NCBI RefSeq assembly: GCF_028471945.1
Contig: NZ_CP110128.1
Location: forward strand, 1,600,501 to 1,664,500
From: Pseudomonas sp. WJP1
GTDB lineage: Bacteria > Pseudomonadota > Gammaproteobacteria > Pseudomonadales > Pseudomonadaceae
Direction of reading: 5' to 3'
Length of the DNA stretch: 64,000 bases
Notes under the pieces: generated by a model
What the model saw: only the letters and a program-made list of their open reading frames with translations
What the model was told of the DNA's origin: nothing
Databases searched by the model: none
Part shown: in pieces, positions 38,017 to 46,826 of the stretch
Layout of the letters: each line of letters opens with the position of its first letter
How positions within the stretch are numbered: position 1 is the stretch's first letter
Position numbers and translations under genes: made by a program

Positions 38017-39354
38017 ATGTTCAACTTTCCATGGCACACCCCCCGCCTGTCTTCCGTGTATCGCATTGCCACAGCCGTTGGCTGTGGGCTTGCAGGCACC
38101 GTTGCCCAGGCTGATTTCCTGAAGGACAGCCATTCCGATCTGTCGATGCGCAACTTGTACTTCAACAGCGACAACCGTGACGGTGCGGCCAACCCTTCAA
38201 AAACCGAGGAGTGGGCCCAGGGTTTCATCCTCGATTACCGCTCGGGGTACACATCCGGGCCTATAGGCGTCGGTGTCGATGCCATGGGTATGCTTGGTGT
38301 CACGCTGGACAGCGGAAGAGGCCGGCACCTCGGTAGCACGATGATCCCTTCCGATGGCGACAGTGCGGCCAGTGAGTGGAGTAGCTTCGGCGCTACGGCA
38401 AAGGCAAGGCTGAGCCAGACCGAGCTGCGATACGGTCAATTAATGCCAAAGATTCCGGTGCTGGTAGCGTCGGATGGTCGATTGCTGCCGCAGACGTTCC
38501 AGGGCGTGCAGCTGCAATCGAAGGACCTGGATGATTTCACGTTCACAGGTGGGGCGCTGAACCGTGCGAAGGGGCGAGCATCGACCGATCGCACGGGCTT
38601 GGCGGTAAACGGCGGAACCCAGGAAAGTTACCGTTTTTACTTTGGTGGCATCGACTACCGCGTCAGCCGCTCCTTGTTGCTTCAGTACTACGGGGGGCAG
38701 CTGGAGGATTACTACACGCAACATTTCGCCGGGCTCAACCACAACTGGGATCTTGGCGATAACGGCTCTTTAACCAGCGACCTCAGGTATTTCAGAACCC
38801 GTTCCGACGGCGCCAATGGCACCGCCTCCGGTCGTAGTCAGGGGTACGTGGCCAGCGGATACACCTCGGGTGGTGACGGTGAAATCGACAATAGCCTGTG
38901 GAGCGCTGCCTTCACCTATCGCTTGGGCGGGCATGCGCTGACCCTGGGTTATCAAGACGTATCCGATGACAGCAACTTTGTGCAGATCAACCAGGGCTCG
39001 ATCGATAAGGGGGCCGGTGGTAGCAGTCTTTATCTATTGACCGACAAAATGCTGCTTAACTTTACCCGTGCGGGTGAGCGGACAGGGTTTGCGCAATACG
39101 CCTATGACTTCACCGCGCTTGGCGTACCTGGGCTCAAGGCTACCGTGATGTACCTCAAGGGTGATCACATCCAGACATCGAGTGGCATGGAGCAGTCGGA
39201 GTGGGAGCGCGACCTGTCTCTGGATTACGTTATCCAGAGTGGCACCTTCAAGAATATGGGCTTCACTTGGCGCAATGGAATGTCGCGCAGCGAGGCGACG
39301 CGCAACGGTGATCAGAACCGTCTGATCGTCAATTACACATTGCCGCTGTTCTAG
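38017..39354 (+). CDS. OprD-family outer-membrane porin (second of two)
   Basis: A 445-residue OprD-family channel: signal peptide (cleavage near AQA-DF), FLKDSHSDLSMRNLYFNSDNRD, EEWAQGFILDYRSGYTSGPIGVGVDAMG, LPQTFQGVQL, and a final strand NRLIVNYTLPLF with the terminal Phe. It is only moderately like the porin at 30395. It is divergent from the lactonase operon and should admit that operon's substrate. GGAG lies nine bases before the ATG. Confidence 0.92.
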   Translation: MFNFPWHTPRLSSVYRIATAVGCGLAGTVAQADFLKDSHSDLSMRNLYFNSDNRDGAANPSKTEEWAQGFILDYRSGYTSGPIGVGVDAMGMLGVTLDSGRGRHLGSTMIPSDGDSAASEWSSFGATAKARLSQTELRYGQLMPKIPVLVASDGRLLPQTFQGVQLQSKDLDDFTFTGGALNRAKGRASTDRTGLAVNGGTQESYRFYFGGIDYRVSRSLLLQYYGGQLEDYYTQHFAGLNHNWDLGDNGSLTSDLRYFRTRSDGANGTASGRSQGYVASGYTSGGDGEIDNSLWSAAFTYRLGGHALTLGYQDVSDDSNFVQINQGSIDKGAGGSSLYLLTDKMLLNFTRAGERTGFAQYAYDFTALGVPGLKATVMYLKGDHIQTSSGMEQSEWERDLSLDYVIQSGTFKNMGFTWRNGMSRSEATRNGDQNRLIVNYTLPLF

Positions 39355-39366
39355 TTTGTTAAAAAT

Positions 39367-39385
39367 AGAATGGCGTTGCATTTTG
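39367..39385 (+). promoter_or_regulatory. GGCGTTGCAT element upstream of the ThDP enzyme gene
   Basis: AGAATGGCGTTGCATTTTG lies 140 bases before the acetolactate-synthase-type gene. It shares the core AATGGC(A/G)TTGCATT with the element at 37843. Confidence 0.4.
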
Positions 39386-39524
39386 TTTTTTGTAAAGGCA
39401 CTGTATGTGCCGCGCCCCGTCTTGATTCATGAACTGGTACACCGATTCAAAGGGGTCCATGGAGTTGAGCGCATACCCATTCAAAAATTACCGGATTTCC
39501 GCCGAGCGTAGGTGAGACAAGAAA

Positions 39525-41168
39525 ATGGCCAAAGCTGCCGATGTGGTTGTGCAATGCCTGGAAAGTGAAGGTGTCGAGTATGTATTCGGCATCCCCGGCG
39601 AGGAAAACCTCGACCTGCTTGAATCCCTGCGCAAGTCGACAATCAAGCTGGTACTGACGCGTCACGAGCAATCCGCCGGTTTCATGGCCGCCACCTACGG
39701 CCGCCTCACGGGCAAGACCGGCGTCAGCCTGTCGACCCTGGGCCCGGGTGCAACGAACTTGGTGACGGCCAGCGCGTACGCCTATCTGGGCGGCATGCCC
39801 ATGATGATGATTACCGGCCAGAAGCCGATCAAGAAGTCCAAGCAAGGCCGTTTTCAGATCATTGACGTCTGCGGCATGATGGCACCGATCACCAAGTACA
39901 CCCACCAGTTCGCCTCGGCAGACAACATCCCGGCGCGCATGCGTGAAGCGTTTCGTCTCGCTGAGGAAGAGAAGCCCGGAGCCGTCCACCTGGAACTGCC
40001 GGAAGATATCGCCGCCGAGCAAACCGATAGCATGCCGATGCCCCGGAGCCTGCACCGCCGGCCATTGGCCGAGCACAAGGCTGTGGAGGCCGCAGTCGAG
40101 AAGTTGCAGAACGCCCGCAGTCCAATCCTGGTGATTGGCGCGGGTGCCAACCGCAAGATGACCGCCAAGGTGTTGAAGCAACTGATCGACGATACCGGCA
40201 TTCCCTTTATCACCACCCAGATGGGCAAGGGCGTGGTTGATGAGCGCCACCCGCGTTTCCTCGGCAATGCCGCGCTGTCGTCGGGAGATTTCGTGCACCG
40301 CGCCGTCGAGGCTGCCGACCTGATTGTCAACATCGGCCACGATGTGATCGAGAAGCCGCCGTTCTTCATGGTGCGTGGCGGCACCGAAGTCATCCACATC
40401 AACTTCCGCTCCGCTGAAGTCGATGCCGTGTATTTCCCGCAGATTGAAGTGATCGGTGATATCGCCAACGCCGTCTGGCAGATCGGCGAAGCACTGAACG
40501 ATACCAGCCATTGGGATTTCACACGGCTGATGGCGATTCGTGATGCGAACGAAGCCCAGATCATTGAAGGGGCAGACGACAACAGGTTCCCGGTCTACCC
40601 ACAGCGTCTGGTTGCCGACATTCGTCGCGTGTTGCCGTCCGAGGGCATCGTGGCCCTGGACAATGGCATCTACAAAATCTGGTTTGCTCGCAACTACAAG
40701 GCGCACAAGCCCAACACCGTGTTGCTGGACAACGCGCTGGCGACCATGGGGGCGGGGCTGCCTTCTGCCATGGCTGCGCATCTGGTGTATCCGGATCGTC
40801 CGGTGATCTCCGTGTGTGGGGACGGCGGCTTCATGATGAACAGCCAGGAGTTGGAGACAGCGGTTCGCCTGAACATGAATTTGACCGTGGTGATCCTGCG
40901 GGACGACGGTTACGGCATGATTCGCTGGAAGCAGGCCAATATGGGCTTCACCGACTTCGGCCTGGATTACGGTAACCCCGACTTCGTGAAGTACGCCGAG
41001 GCCTATGGCGCCAATGGCCACCGCGTGGAGAGCGCCGAGGGTTTCCTGCCGCTGCTGGAGCACTGCGTGAAGACACCCGGTGTGCATGTGATCGACTGTC
41101 CTGTCGATTACAGCGAAAACGACCGCATCCTGAACATGGAGTTGCGCCAGCGTAGCGCTGCCATTTGA
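39525..41168 (+). CDS. Acetolactate-synthase-type ThDP enzyme (AlsS-like)
   Basis: A 547-residue thiamine-diphosphate enzyme. The catalytic Glu is in RHEQSAGFMA, the middle FAD/ADP-fold domain contains VIGAGANRKMTAKVLKQL, and the ThDP-binding motif is GDGGFMMNSQELETAVRLNMNLTVVI. The single-chain form and the absence of a small regulatory subunit fit the catabolic AlsS type, which joins two pyruvates to 2-acetolactate. Other ThDP carboligases or decarboxylases cannot be excluded. It lies in the same cluster as an HMG-type aldolase that can yield pyruvate. Monocistronic, with a strong terminator after it. Confidence 0.85.
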   Translation: MAKAADVVVQCLESEGVEYVFGIPGEENLDLLESLRKSTIKLVLTRHEQSAGFMAATYGRLTGKTGVSLSTLGPGATNLVTASAYAYLGGMPMMMITGQKPIKKSKQGRFQIIDVCGMMAPITKYTHQFASADNIPARMREAFRLAEEEKPGAVHLELPEDIAAEQTDSMPMPRSLHRRPLAEHKAVEAAVEKLQNARSPILVIGAGANRKMTAKVLKQLIDDTGIPFITTQMGKGVVDERHPRFLGNAALSSGDFVHRAVEAADLIVNIGHDVIEKPPFFMVRGGTEVIHINFRSAEVDAVYFPQIEVIGDIANAVWQIGEALNDTSHWDFTRLMAIRDANEAQIIEGADDNRFPVYPQRLVADIRRVLPSEGIVALDNGIYKIWFARNYKAHKPNTVLLDNALATMGAGLPSAMAAHLVYPDRPVISVCGDGGFMMNSQELETAVRLNMNLTVVILRDDGYGMIRWKQANMGFTDFGLDYGNPDFVKYAEAYGANGHRVESAEGFLPLLEHCVKTPGVHVIDCPVDYSENDRILNMELRQRSAAI

Positions 41169-41193
41169 TCTGGAGCCAGGTTTTTTACCCCTG

Positions 41194-41231
41194 CCAGTGT
41201 GGTGCGATACAGCACCTCACTGGTTTTTTTT
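41194..41231 (+). terminator. Intrinsic terminator of the ThDP enzyme gene
   Basis: CCAGTGTGGTGC pairs with GCACCTCACTGG (one mismatch) and is followed by eight T residues, 26 bases after the stop. Confidence 0.9.
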
Positions 41232-41360
41232 GCTTCTCAGGCGCTGCGTGCAGCGAGTTGAGTGACCACGAGGATGGCGGGGATATCGTCCTTGTCGGAT
41301 AATCGATGTTCCGGCCCTTGCAATGATTTGTTAACGGGCTCAACAGGTGAGGTTTTTCTG

Positions 41361-42092
41361 ATGGCGAATGCGCGGCCGCGTCCAGCGGTTAATGGTGTGG
41401 CTTCGGCTGACCGGGTCTTGACCGTGCTCACGGCTTTTCGAGTCGGCGATACGGCGTTGAGCCTGGTGGAATTGGTTGAGCGAACCGGGCTGATCAAAAG
41501 CACGGTCATGCGCTTGATGGTCTCCCTGGAGAATCATGGCCTGATCAATCGGATGGCCGATGGCCGCTATCAATTGGCCAGTGAGGTCATGAGGCTCAAT
41601 GCTGTTTACCAGGAGGCCCTGGATCTTGAGCGGCATGTGATGCCCAGGCTGCAGTACCTTTGCGAACAGTCCGGCGAAACCGCATCGTTCTACGTTCGCC
41701 ATGGCGCGTACCGGATGTGCCAGTACCGGGTGAATTCCTTCCACAGCCTGCGGCTCAACCTGCAGCCGGGCGATATGCGTCCGATGGACGAAGCGGCCGG
41801 TGCCCAGGCGCTGCGTGCACCTTTCCAGGTAGGCATCGCACTGGCAAAACCTTATTACTCGCGCGGTGCAACGGATCCTCACGCGGCCTCGATGGCCCTG
41901 CCTATCTATGGCGCACAGCAAGAGTTGATGGGGGCACTGGTCATTTCCGGGCCTGCAAGCCGATTGACTGAAGAGGCCGCCGACAGCATCAGGGCCATCT
42001 TTTTCGATACCGCGCGTGACCTGATGCGAAGCCTGGGCTTCAAGCCCGCGGACAGTACGCCCGCCAGCAGCGAGCTGGAAGCCGTAAAGTGA
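41361..42092 (+). CDS. IclR-family regulator
   Basis: A 243-residue IclR-type regulator: an N-terminal winged helix (ADRVLTVLTAF..., LIKSTVMRLMVSLENHGLI, residues about 12-75) and a C-terminal effector (GAF-like) domain. IclR proteins sense small carboxylates or aromatic metabolites. It lies in the centre of the cluster and is the natural regulator of the genes with the TTGCA element; a TTGCAAT word occurs at 41318, 37 bases before its own start. The ATG at 41361 is preferred; the frame extends 33 codons upstream without a family match and with weaker translation signals. Confidence 0.9.
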   Translation: MANARPRPAVNGVASADRVLTVLTAFRVGDTALSLVELVERTGLIKSTVMRLMVSLENHGLINRMADGRYQLASEVMRLNAVYQEALDLERHVMPRLQYLCEQSGETASFYVRHGAYRMCQYRVNSFHSLRLNLQPGDMRPMDEAAGAQALRAPFQVGIALAKPYYSRGATDPHAASMALPIYGAQQELMGALVISGPASRLTEEAADSIRAIFFDTARDLMRSLGFKPADSTPASSELEAVK

Positions 42093-42145
42093 TACCGGGT
42101 TGTCACCACACAACAGATCCCTCTCTTTCTGTAGTGTCAAAACGA

Positions 42146-42181
42146 CGATGCCCATGTTCCACCAAGGGAAAATGGGCATCG
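42146..42181. terminator. Hairpin between convergent IclR and MFS genes
   Basis: CGATGCCCAT (42146-42155) pairs with ATGGGCATCG (42172-42181) around a 16-base loop. It lacks a clear T run; its position between two convergent stops suggests a terminator. Confidence 0.5.
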
Positions 42182-42201
42182 AGCGTTGAGTGAGGCAGTG
42201 T

Positions 42202-43530
42202 CTACTTGGCGCTGACTGTCTCGACAAGAGCCGCTTGTTCAAGCTGGCGTTTACGACCGATGACCAGAACCATCAGCCCGGCAACCGTGCAGAGTGCTGC
42301 CAGCGGCATCAATGCCAGTGCATAGCTGCCGGTTGCATCGTGGATGGCGCCGTACGCATTCACCATCAGGCCTCCACCGATCAGGTTGGCCATGGCGCCA
42401 ACCGCTGCCAATCCTGCTGCGGCAGTGGAAGAAGACAGCCAGCCAGACACCAGCGCCCAGAACGGCCCCTTCATCGAATACGCCCCGACCAGGACCATGG
42501 TCAGCATCACGATCGTGGCAGGCAGCGATGAGGTGAACAGGGTCATGAGCAGACCGGCAGCAATGAGCAGCAAGGTCATTGCCGTATGCCAGCGACGTTC
42601 ACCGGTGCGATCGGAACTGCGGCCCCACAGAATCATCAACACCGAAGCGACGCCGTAGGGAATGGCATTGACCAGGCCAATCTCCATGGAGGTCAGGCCA
42701 AAGGTCTTGAGCAACTGAGGGGCCCAGACGCTCATGGTGCTGCCGGCAGCGGATGCTCCCGAATAGATGAGGGCGAGTACCCAGATATCCTTGTGCCGCA
42801 GCAGTTTCCACAACGAGATATGGCCGATGGCGGTTTTCTTCGAGGCTTCCTCGGCCAAGCGCTGGGTCAACCAGTTGCGCTGTTCATCGCTGAGCCACTT
42901 GGCATGCTCTGGGCGATCGGTGAGCACAAACAGGCAGGCAATGCCCAGGAGGACTGCCGGAATACCTTCGATGATGAACAGCCAGTGCCAGCCGCGCATG
43001 CCCATCCAGCCATCGAGGCTGAGCAGCAGCCCGGACAAAGGCGAGCCAATGAAGTTGGCGGCGGGGATGGCGACCATGAAGATGGCGACCATGCGGGCAC
43101 GATAGGCCGAAGGTAGCCAGTAGGTGAGGTACAAGAGCACGCCCGGGAAGAAACCGGCCTCGGCAGCCCCCAGCAGGAAGCGCATCACGTACAGGGAGTT
43201 AGCCCCCTGGACGAAGGCGGTTCCCGCCGAAATGATGCCCCAGGTGATCATGATCCTGGCGATCCAGATCCGCGCACCAAACTTTTGCATGGCCAGGTTG
43301 CTGGGCACTTCTACAAGGAAGTAGGCAAAGAAAAACAGGCTGCTGGCAAAGCCGAAGACCTTCGCGGTCAGGCCCAGGTCTGCGTTCATCTGCAGCGAGG
43401 CCATGCCGATGTTGCCCCGGTCAATGATCGCGATCAGATAGCACAGGATGAGGAAAGGCAGTAAACGCCAGGCGACTCGGTGCATCGTGCCGCGTTCAAG
43501 TTCGCTTACGGTGGAAGTGGGTGAAGTCAT
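42202..43530 (-). CDS. MFS carrier, ACS type (second)
   Basis: A 442-residue twelve-span ACS-family carrier similar to the one at 35485 (RVAWRLLPFLILCYLIAIIDRGNIGMASLQMN and RIWIARIMITWGIISAGTAF). The start is the ATG at 43530 with GGAGAGCC upstream; the longer frame (to 43608) is discarded. It lies 82 bases downstream of the hydroxyacid dehydrogenase gene, probably on the same transcript, and is expected to move an organic anion of the same pathway. Confidence 0.9.
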   Translation of the reverse strand: MTSPTSTVSELERGTMHRVAWRLLPFLILCYLIAIIDRGNIGMASLQMNADLGLTAKVFGFASSLFFFAYFLVEVPSNLAMQKFGARIWIARIMITWGIISAGTAFVQGANSLYVMRFLLGAAEAGFFPGVLLYLTYWLPSAYRARMVAIFMVAIPAANFIGSPLSGLLLSLDGWMGMRGWHWLFIIEGIPAVLLGIACLFVLTDRPEHAKWLSDEQRNWLTQRLAEEASKKTAIGHISLWKLLRHKDIWVLALIYSGASAAGSTMSVWAPQLLKTFGLTSMEIGLVNAIPYGVASVLMILWGRSSDRTGERRWHTAMTLLLIAAGLLMTLFTSSLPATIVMLTMVLVGAYSMKGPFWALVSGWLSSSTAAAGLAAVGAMANLIGGGLMVNAYGAIHDATGSYALALMPLAALCTVAGLMVLVIGRKRQLEQAALVETVSAK

Positions 43531-43612
43531 GAGGCTCTCCAATTGTTTTTTTTCTGGAGTGTCGCGTTTAGAGGGCGCTCCCTTGGGTAACGGAGCGCGC
43601 GGACGCATTCAA

Positions 43613-44590
43613 TCAGCTGTCGAGCAGGTGTCGGTTGACCACGCAACGCGGGTCCAGCGGCCTGTTCGCCCAGACATCGAGGATCTGGCGCAACGCCACG
43701 ACCCCTACGCGATCACGTGCCTCAGAGGTGTTGGCGCCGACATGAGGCGTCGCCACGAGCGTCGGCAGGCCCCAAAGCGGGCTGTCGGCGGGTGGCGGCT
43801 CGGGATTGAATGTATCCAGTCCGGCGCCGGCAATTTTCCGTTCGCTCAGTGCCTCTACCAGCGCCTGGGTATCGACAAGCTCGCCACGCGCTGTATTGAT
43901 CAGGATGCTTCCCGGGCGCATGCATTCCAGTTGTGCAGCGCCGATGAGGTTGTGATTGGCCTCGGTCAGCGGGCAATGCAGGCTAATGATATCGCTTTCG
44001 CTCAGTAGACGAGAGAAGTCAACTTCGCGCTCGACATGTTCGCGCTCCGGTAACTGCTGGAGATAGGGGTCGTAGACCTTCACTTTCATCCGCAGTGGGG
44101 CGACCAGGTCCATCAGGATGCTGCCGATCGAACCCAGGCCCACCAGGCCAAGCGTCTTGCCGAACAATTCAATGCCGTTCGCCTCGGACTTGTCCCAATG
44201 ACCGTCGCGCATGCGCGCATCCAGCAGTGCGGTCTGTCTCGCAACACTGAACATCAAGGCAAAGGCGTGCTCCGCGACGGACTGGGCATTTGCACCCACG
44301 GCAATGCTCACCGGAACGCCACACGCGGCGGCGGCCTCGATGTCGATGGTGTTGTAGCCAACCCCATGCTTGGCGATTGCCTTGAGTTTCTTCGAGGCCT
44401 TGATCATTGACCCGGTCAACTGACCCTGGCGAACGATGATGGCGTCGGGTTGTTCCGCACGAATGATGGCTTCCAGTTGCTCCGCGGGCAGGTAGGGGGT
44501 CGTTGGGATGATTCTCACGCCTTCTGCGGCGGCGAGTTTCATGGCATCTGCGGCAAGTTCAGGGCCGGTTAGCACAATGGTAAGGGACAT
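43613..44590 (-). CDS. D-2-hydroxyacid dehydrogenase family enzyme
   Basis: A 325-residue D-isomer-specific 2-hydroxyacid dehydrogenase. The NAD loop GLVGLGSIGS, the catalytic Arg (NTARGELVD), Glu (DTFNPEPP) and His (TPHVGAN) are all present. It would interconvert a 2-keto acid and its D-hydroxy acid with NAD(P). The ATG at 44590 gives a standard-length protein beginning MSLTIVLTG; the frame reaches 49 codons further upstream, but that part is in the promoter region. It is divergent from the RraA-type aldolase gene with a 229-base gap full of TTGCA repeats. Confidence 0.9.
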   Translation of the reverse strand: MSLTIVLTGPELAADAMKLAAAEGVRIIPTTPYLPAEQLEAIIRAEQPDAIIVRQGQLTGSMIKASKKLKAIAKHGVGYNTIDIEAAAACGVPVSIAVGANAQSVAEHAFALMFSVARQTALLDARMRDGHWDKSEANGIELFGKTLGLVGLGSIGSILMDLVAPLRMKVKVYDPYLQQLPEREHVEREVDFSRLLSESDIISLHCPLTEANHNLIGAAQLECMRPGSILINTARGELVDTQALVEALSERKIAGAGLDTFNPEPPPADSPLWGLPTLVATPHVGANTSEARDRVGVVALRQILDVWANRPLDPRCVVNRHLLDS

Positions 44591-44667
44591 CTTCGATACC
44601 TTGTTTTTATCGTTGAGATAAGCGCTGGCCGCTGCAGCGGTTGCGATGGCTAACCCTACCATAATGA

Positions 44668-44757
44668 AACGGCGTTGCAATAGATCGATTTTTACGCTCG
44701 TCGGATTGCAATAGCCTGCGAAAAATCGCCATTGCATCGCGATAAATGAAATGCAAT
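44668..44757. promoter_or_regulatory. Array of TTGCA elements between dehydrogenase and RraA-type genes
   Basis: Four copies lie in 90 bases: AACGGCGTTGCAAT (44668-44681), the palindrome ATTGCAAT (44705-44712), CGCCATTGCAT (44727-44737) and ATGCAAT (44751-44757); the last two form an inverted pair (ATTGCAT/ATGCAAT, 13-base spacer). The array lies in the control region shared by the two divergent transcripts, and resembles elements at 37843 and 39367. The IclR protein encoded at 41361 is a candidate binder. Confidence 0.5.
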
Positions 44758-44819
44758 TCTAAAAATAGACATCGAGGACGATCGATGTGATCGAATAAAA
44801 CCAAACAGAGGTATGTCAC

Positions 44820-45497
44820 ATGAGCATTGGATTTCAGGTGCTGGGTCGCGCACGCAAAGTCAGCGCGGAGTGGGTTGCACGTTATCGAGAGTTGCCGGTA
44901 GCCAACGTCAGCGACTCCATGAACCGCATGACGGCAGGGGGCGCTCGCCTGCGGCCCATGCACCGTGAAGGTGTGCTCGTTGGTCCGGCAGTGACGGTCA
45001 AGGCTCGTCCGGGTGACAACCTGATGCTGCACTACGCGATCGACATCGCCGAGCCTGGCGACGTCATTGTCGTGGACGCGGGCGGTGACCTGACCAACGC
45101 GCTGATCGGCGAGATGATGGTCGCCTACGCCGTGAAGCGCGGTGTGGCCGGGATCGTCATCAATGGCGCCATACGCGATGCCGCCAACATCGGCGCCGGT
45201 GATTTCCCGCTGTTTGCCGCCGGTGTGTCGCACCGCGGCCCCTACAAGGACGGGCCTGGTGAGATCAACGTGCCGATCGCCGTTGATGGTATGGTTATTG
45301 AGCCGGGCGATCTGGTCATTGGCGATGAGGATGGCTTGCTGTGCGTACCCTTTGACCATGTCGCCGAAGTCCATGATCGTGCGACGGCCAAATATGCGGC
45401 CGAGCAAAAACAGATGGAACTCATCGCCCAAGGCAACAACGATCGTACCTGGGTGTTGGAATCTTTGAAGAAGAAAGGCTGCCTGCTGCCGCTCTGA
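44820..45497 (+). CDS. RraA-like / HMG-CHA aldolase family protein
   Basis: A 225-residue protein of the RraA-like family that includes 4-hydroxy-4-methyl-2-oxoglutarate / 4-carboxy-4-hydroxy-2-oxoadipate aldolases and oxaloacetate decarboxylases. The substrate and metal loops GDVIVVDAGGD and INGAIRDAA (Arg-Asp pair) are visible, and the C-terminal VIGDEDGLLCVPFDH is typical. True RraA (an RNase E inhibitor) is shorter, about 160 residues. In a catabolic cluster the aldolase role (pyruvate release) is favoured. The reaction is inference. Confidence 0.88.
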   Translation: MSIGFQVLGRARKVSAEWVARYRELPVANVSDSMNRMTAGGARLRPMHREGVLVGPAVTVKARPGDNLMLHYAIDIAEPGDVIVVDAGGDLTNALIGEMMVAYAVKRGVAGIVINGAIRDAANIGAGDFPLFAAGVSHRGPYKDGPGEINVPIAVDGMVIEPGDLVIGDEDGLLCVPFDHVAEVHDRATAKYAAEQKQMELIAQGNNDRTWVLESLKKKGCLLPL

Positions 45498-45505
45498 TCC
45501 ACCGG

Positions 45506-45539
45506 CTACCGCGCATCAAATGCTTAGGGTGCGCGGTAG
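45506..45539 (+). terminator. Hairpin between rraA-like and MFS genes
   Basis: CTACCGCGCA and TGCGCGGTAG (ten-base perfect arms, 14-base loop) lie just after the stop. No T run follows, so it may attenuate or protect rather than terminate. Confidence 0.5.
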
Positions 45540-45586
45540 ACAATGGATCGGTCAGCAATGGCGTAGCCTTTTAAGGAACCTCATTC

Positions 45587-46807
45587 TTGTCCAATCCACG
45601 CACTACGCATTGGCCTGCACCCGTTCGGGCACTCGCCAATAGAAACTTCCAGATATATTTCGTCGGCCAGGGCATCTCTACCCTGGGCAAATGGGTTCAA
45701 CAGGTGGCGTTGGCCTGGCTGGCCTATCACTTGACCGGCTCAGCCGTTCTGCTGGGTCTCATCACCTTTCTCTCCCTGGCGCCACAGCTTCTGATCGGCC
45801 CGCTCGCGGGTGCCTGGATCGATCGTCATGACAAACGCCGGTTGCTGATCGGTGTGCAAGTGGTGCTGGTCTTGCAGTCGCTCACACTGGCGGTCATCAC
45901 CCAGTTCGGCTGGATCGATGGGGCGTCCATTGCCGGGATGGCGCTCCTGCTGGGGCTGCTCAATGCCCTGGAGACACCGTTGCGCCAGGCGCTTATCGGC
46001 AGCTTTGTCGACGACCCCGCGGACTTGCCCAATGCCTTGGTGCTCAACGCAATGTTGATCAATGCCGCGCGGTTCATCGGCCCACCCCTGGCAGGCACAC
46101 TGATCGCTGTCACCAACGAAGCGGGCTGCTTCCTCCTTACCGCATTTGCCTACCTGGGTCTTATGGCGGGGTTGCTCAAGGTCAAGGCGACGGCATCGCC
46201 AAAAGCGACCGGCTCGACTTCACAGGTTTTTCGCGAAGGGTTGGCGTACCTCTGGCACACGGTGAGCGTTCGGCAGTTGATGATCAGCGTGATCATGGTG
46301 AACTTGCTGGCTTCCTGCTACGCAGCGCTTTTGCCGATTCTCGCCAAGACGGTGTATGCCGGTGATGCCAGGATCCTTGGCTGGTTATGGGGCGCCGCCG
46401 GGGCCGGGGCATTCGTGGCTACCTTGATTTTGGCCTTCAGTGGATCGCTCTCGCGTTTGCGCTATTTCACCGATGGCGGTGCGCTTGTCTGCGGCTTTGC
46501 GCTGTTGGGCGTGTTCATCGCCGCGGACTTGCCGTTGGCATTGTTTGCATTGGTGCTGCTGGGCTTCGGCATCACCCTGAGCAACGTGAGCACAAACATG
46601 CAGTTGCAAAGCGGCGCTCCGGGCGCGATGCGCGGTCGTGTCATTGCGTTTTACATCGCCATGCGCTTTGGCTTTGAAGCGGTAGGCGGGATGCTGGCAG
46701 GGTTGGTCGCGGCCACGTATGGCGCGCCAGCGACCTTGGGCATTGCGGGAGGTATCTTGCTCCTTTACCTGATCGCGAGCATCGGCGGGCGCAGGCTGAA
46801 GCATTGA
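45587..46807 (+). CDS. MFS transporter, drug:H+ antiporter-3 (EntS-like) type
   Basis: A 406-residue twelve-span transporter of the DHA3 branch: NFQIYFVGQGISTLGKWVQQVALAWLAYHLTGS at the N-terminus and GRVIAFYIAMRFGFEAVGG in the C-half. Such proteins are usually exporters (siderophores, macrolides). The start is TTG at 45587, with AAGGA at proper distance; an in-frame ATG does not appear until well into the first span. It is the only carrier of the cluster not of the ACS type. Confidence 0.88.
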   Translation: MSNPRTTHWPAPVRALANRNFQIYFVGQGISTLGKWVQQVALAWLAYHLTGSAVLLGLITFLSLAPQLLIGPLAGAWIDRHDKRRLLIGVQVVLVLQSLTLAVITQFGWIDGASIAGMALLLGLLNALETPLRQALIGSFVDDPADLPNALVLNAMLINAARFIGPPLAGTLIAVTNEAGCFLLTAFAYLGLMAGLLKVKATASPKATGSTSQVFREGLAYLWHTVSVRQLMISVIMVNLLASCYAALLPILAKTVYAGDARILGWLWGAAGAGAFVATLILAFSGSLSRLRYFTDGGALVCGFALLGVFIAADLPLALFALVLLGFGITLSNVSTNMQLQSGAPGAMRGRVIAFYIAMRFGFEAVGGMLAGLVAATYGAPATLGIAGGILLLYLIASIGGRRLKH

Positions 46808-46826
46808 AGTCCTGGCAGCTTTAAAT

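Noticed and set aside
39447..41087. 546-codon frame opposite the ThDP enzyme
   Set aside because: Antisense shadow; no family resemblance and the plus-strand gene is complete.
44591..44737. 49-codon N-terminal extension of the hydroxyacid dehydrogenase
   Set aside because: It covers the TTGCA operator-like array and has no family match; ATG at 44590 gives the standard length.
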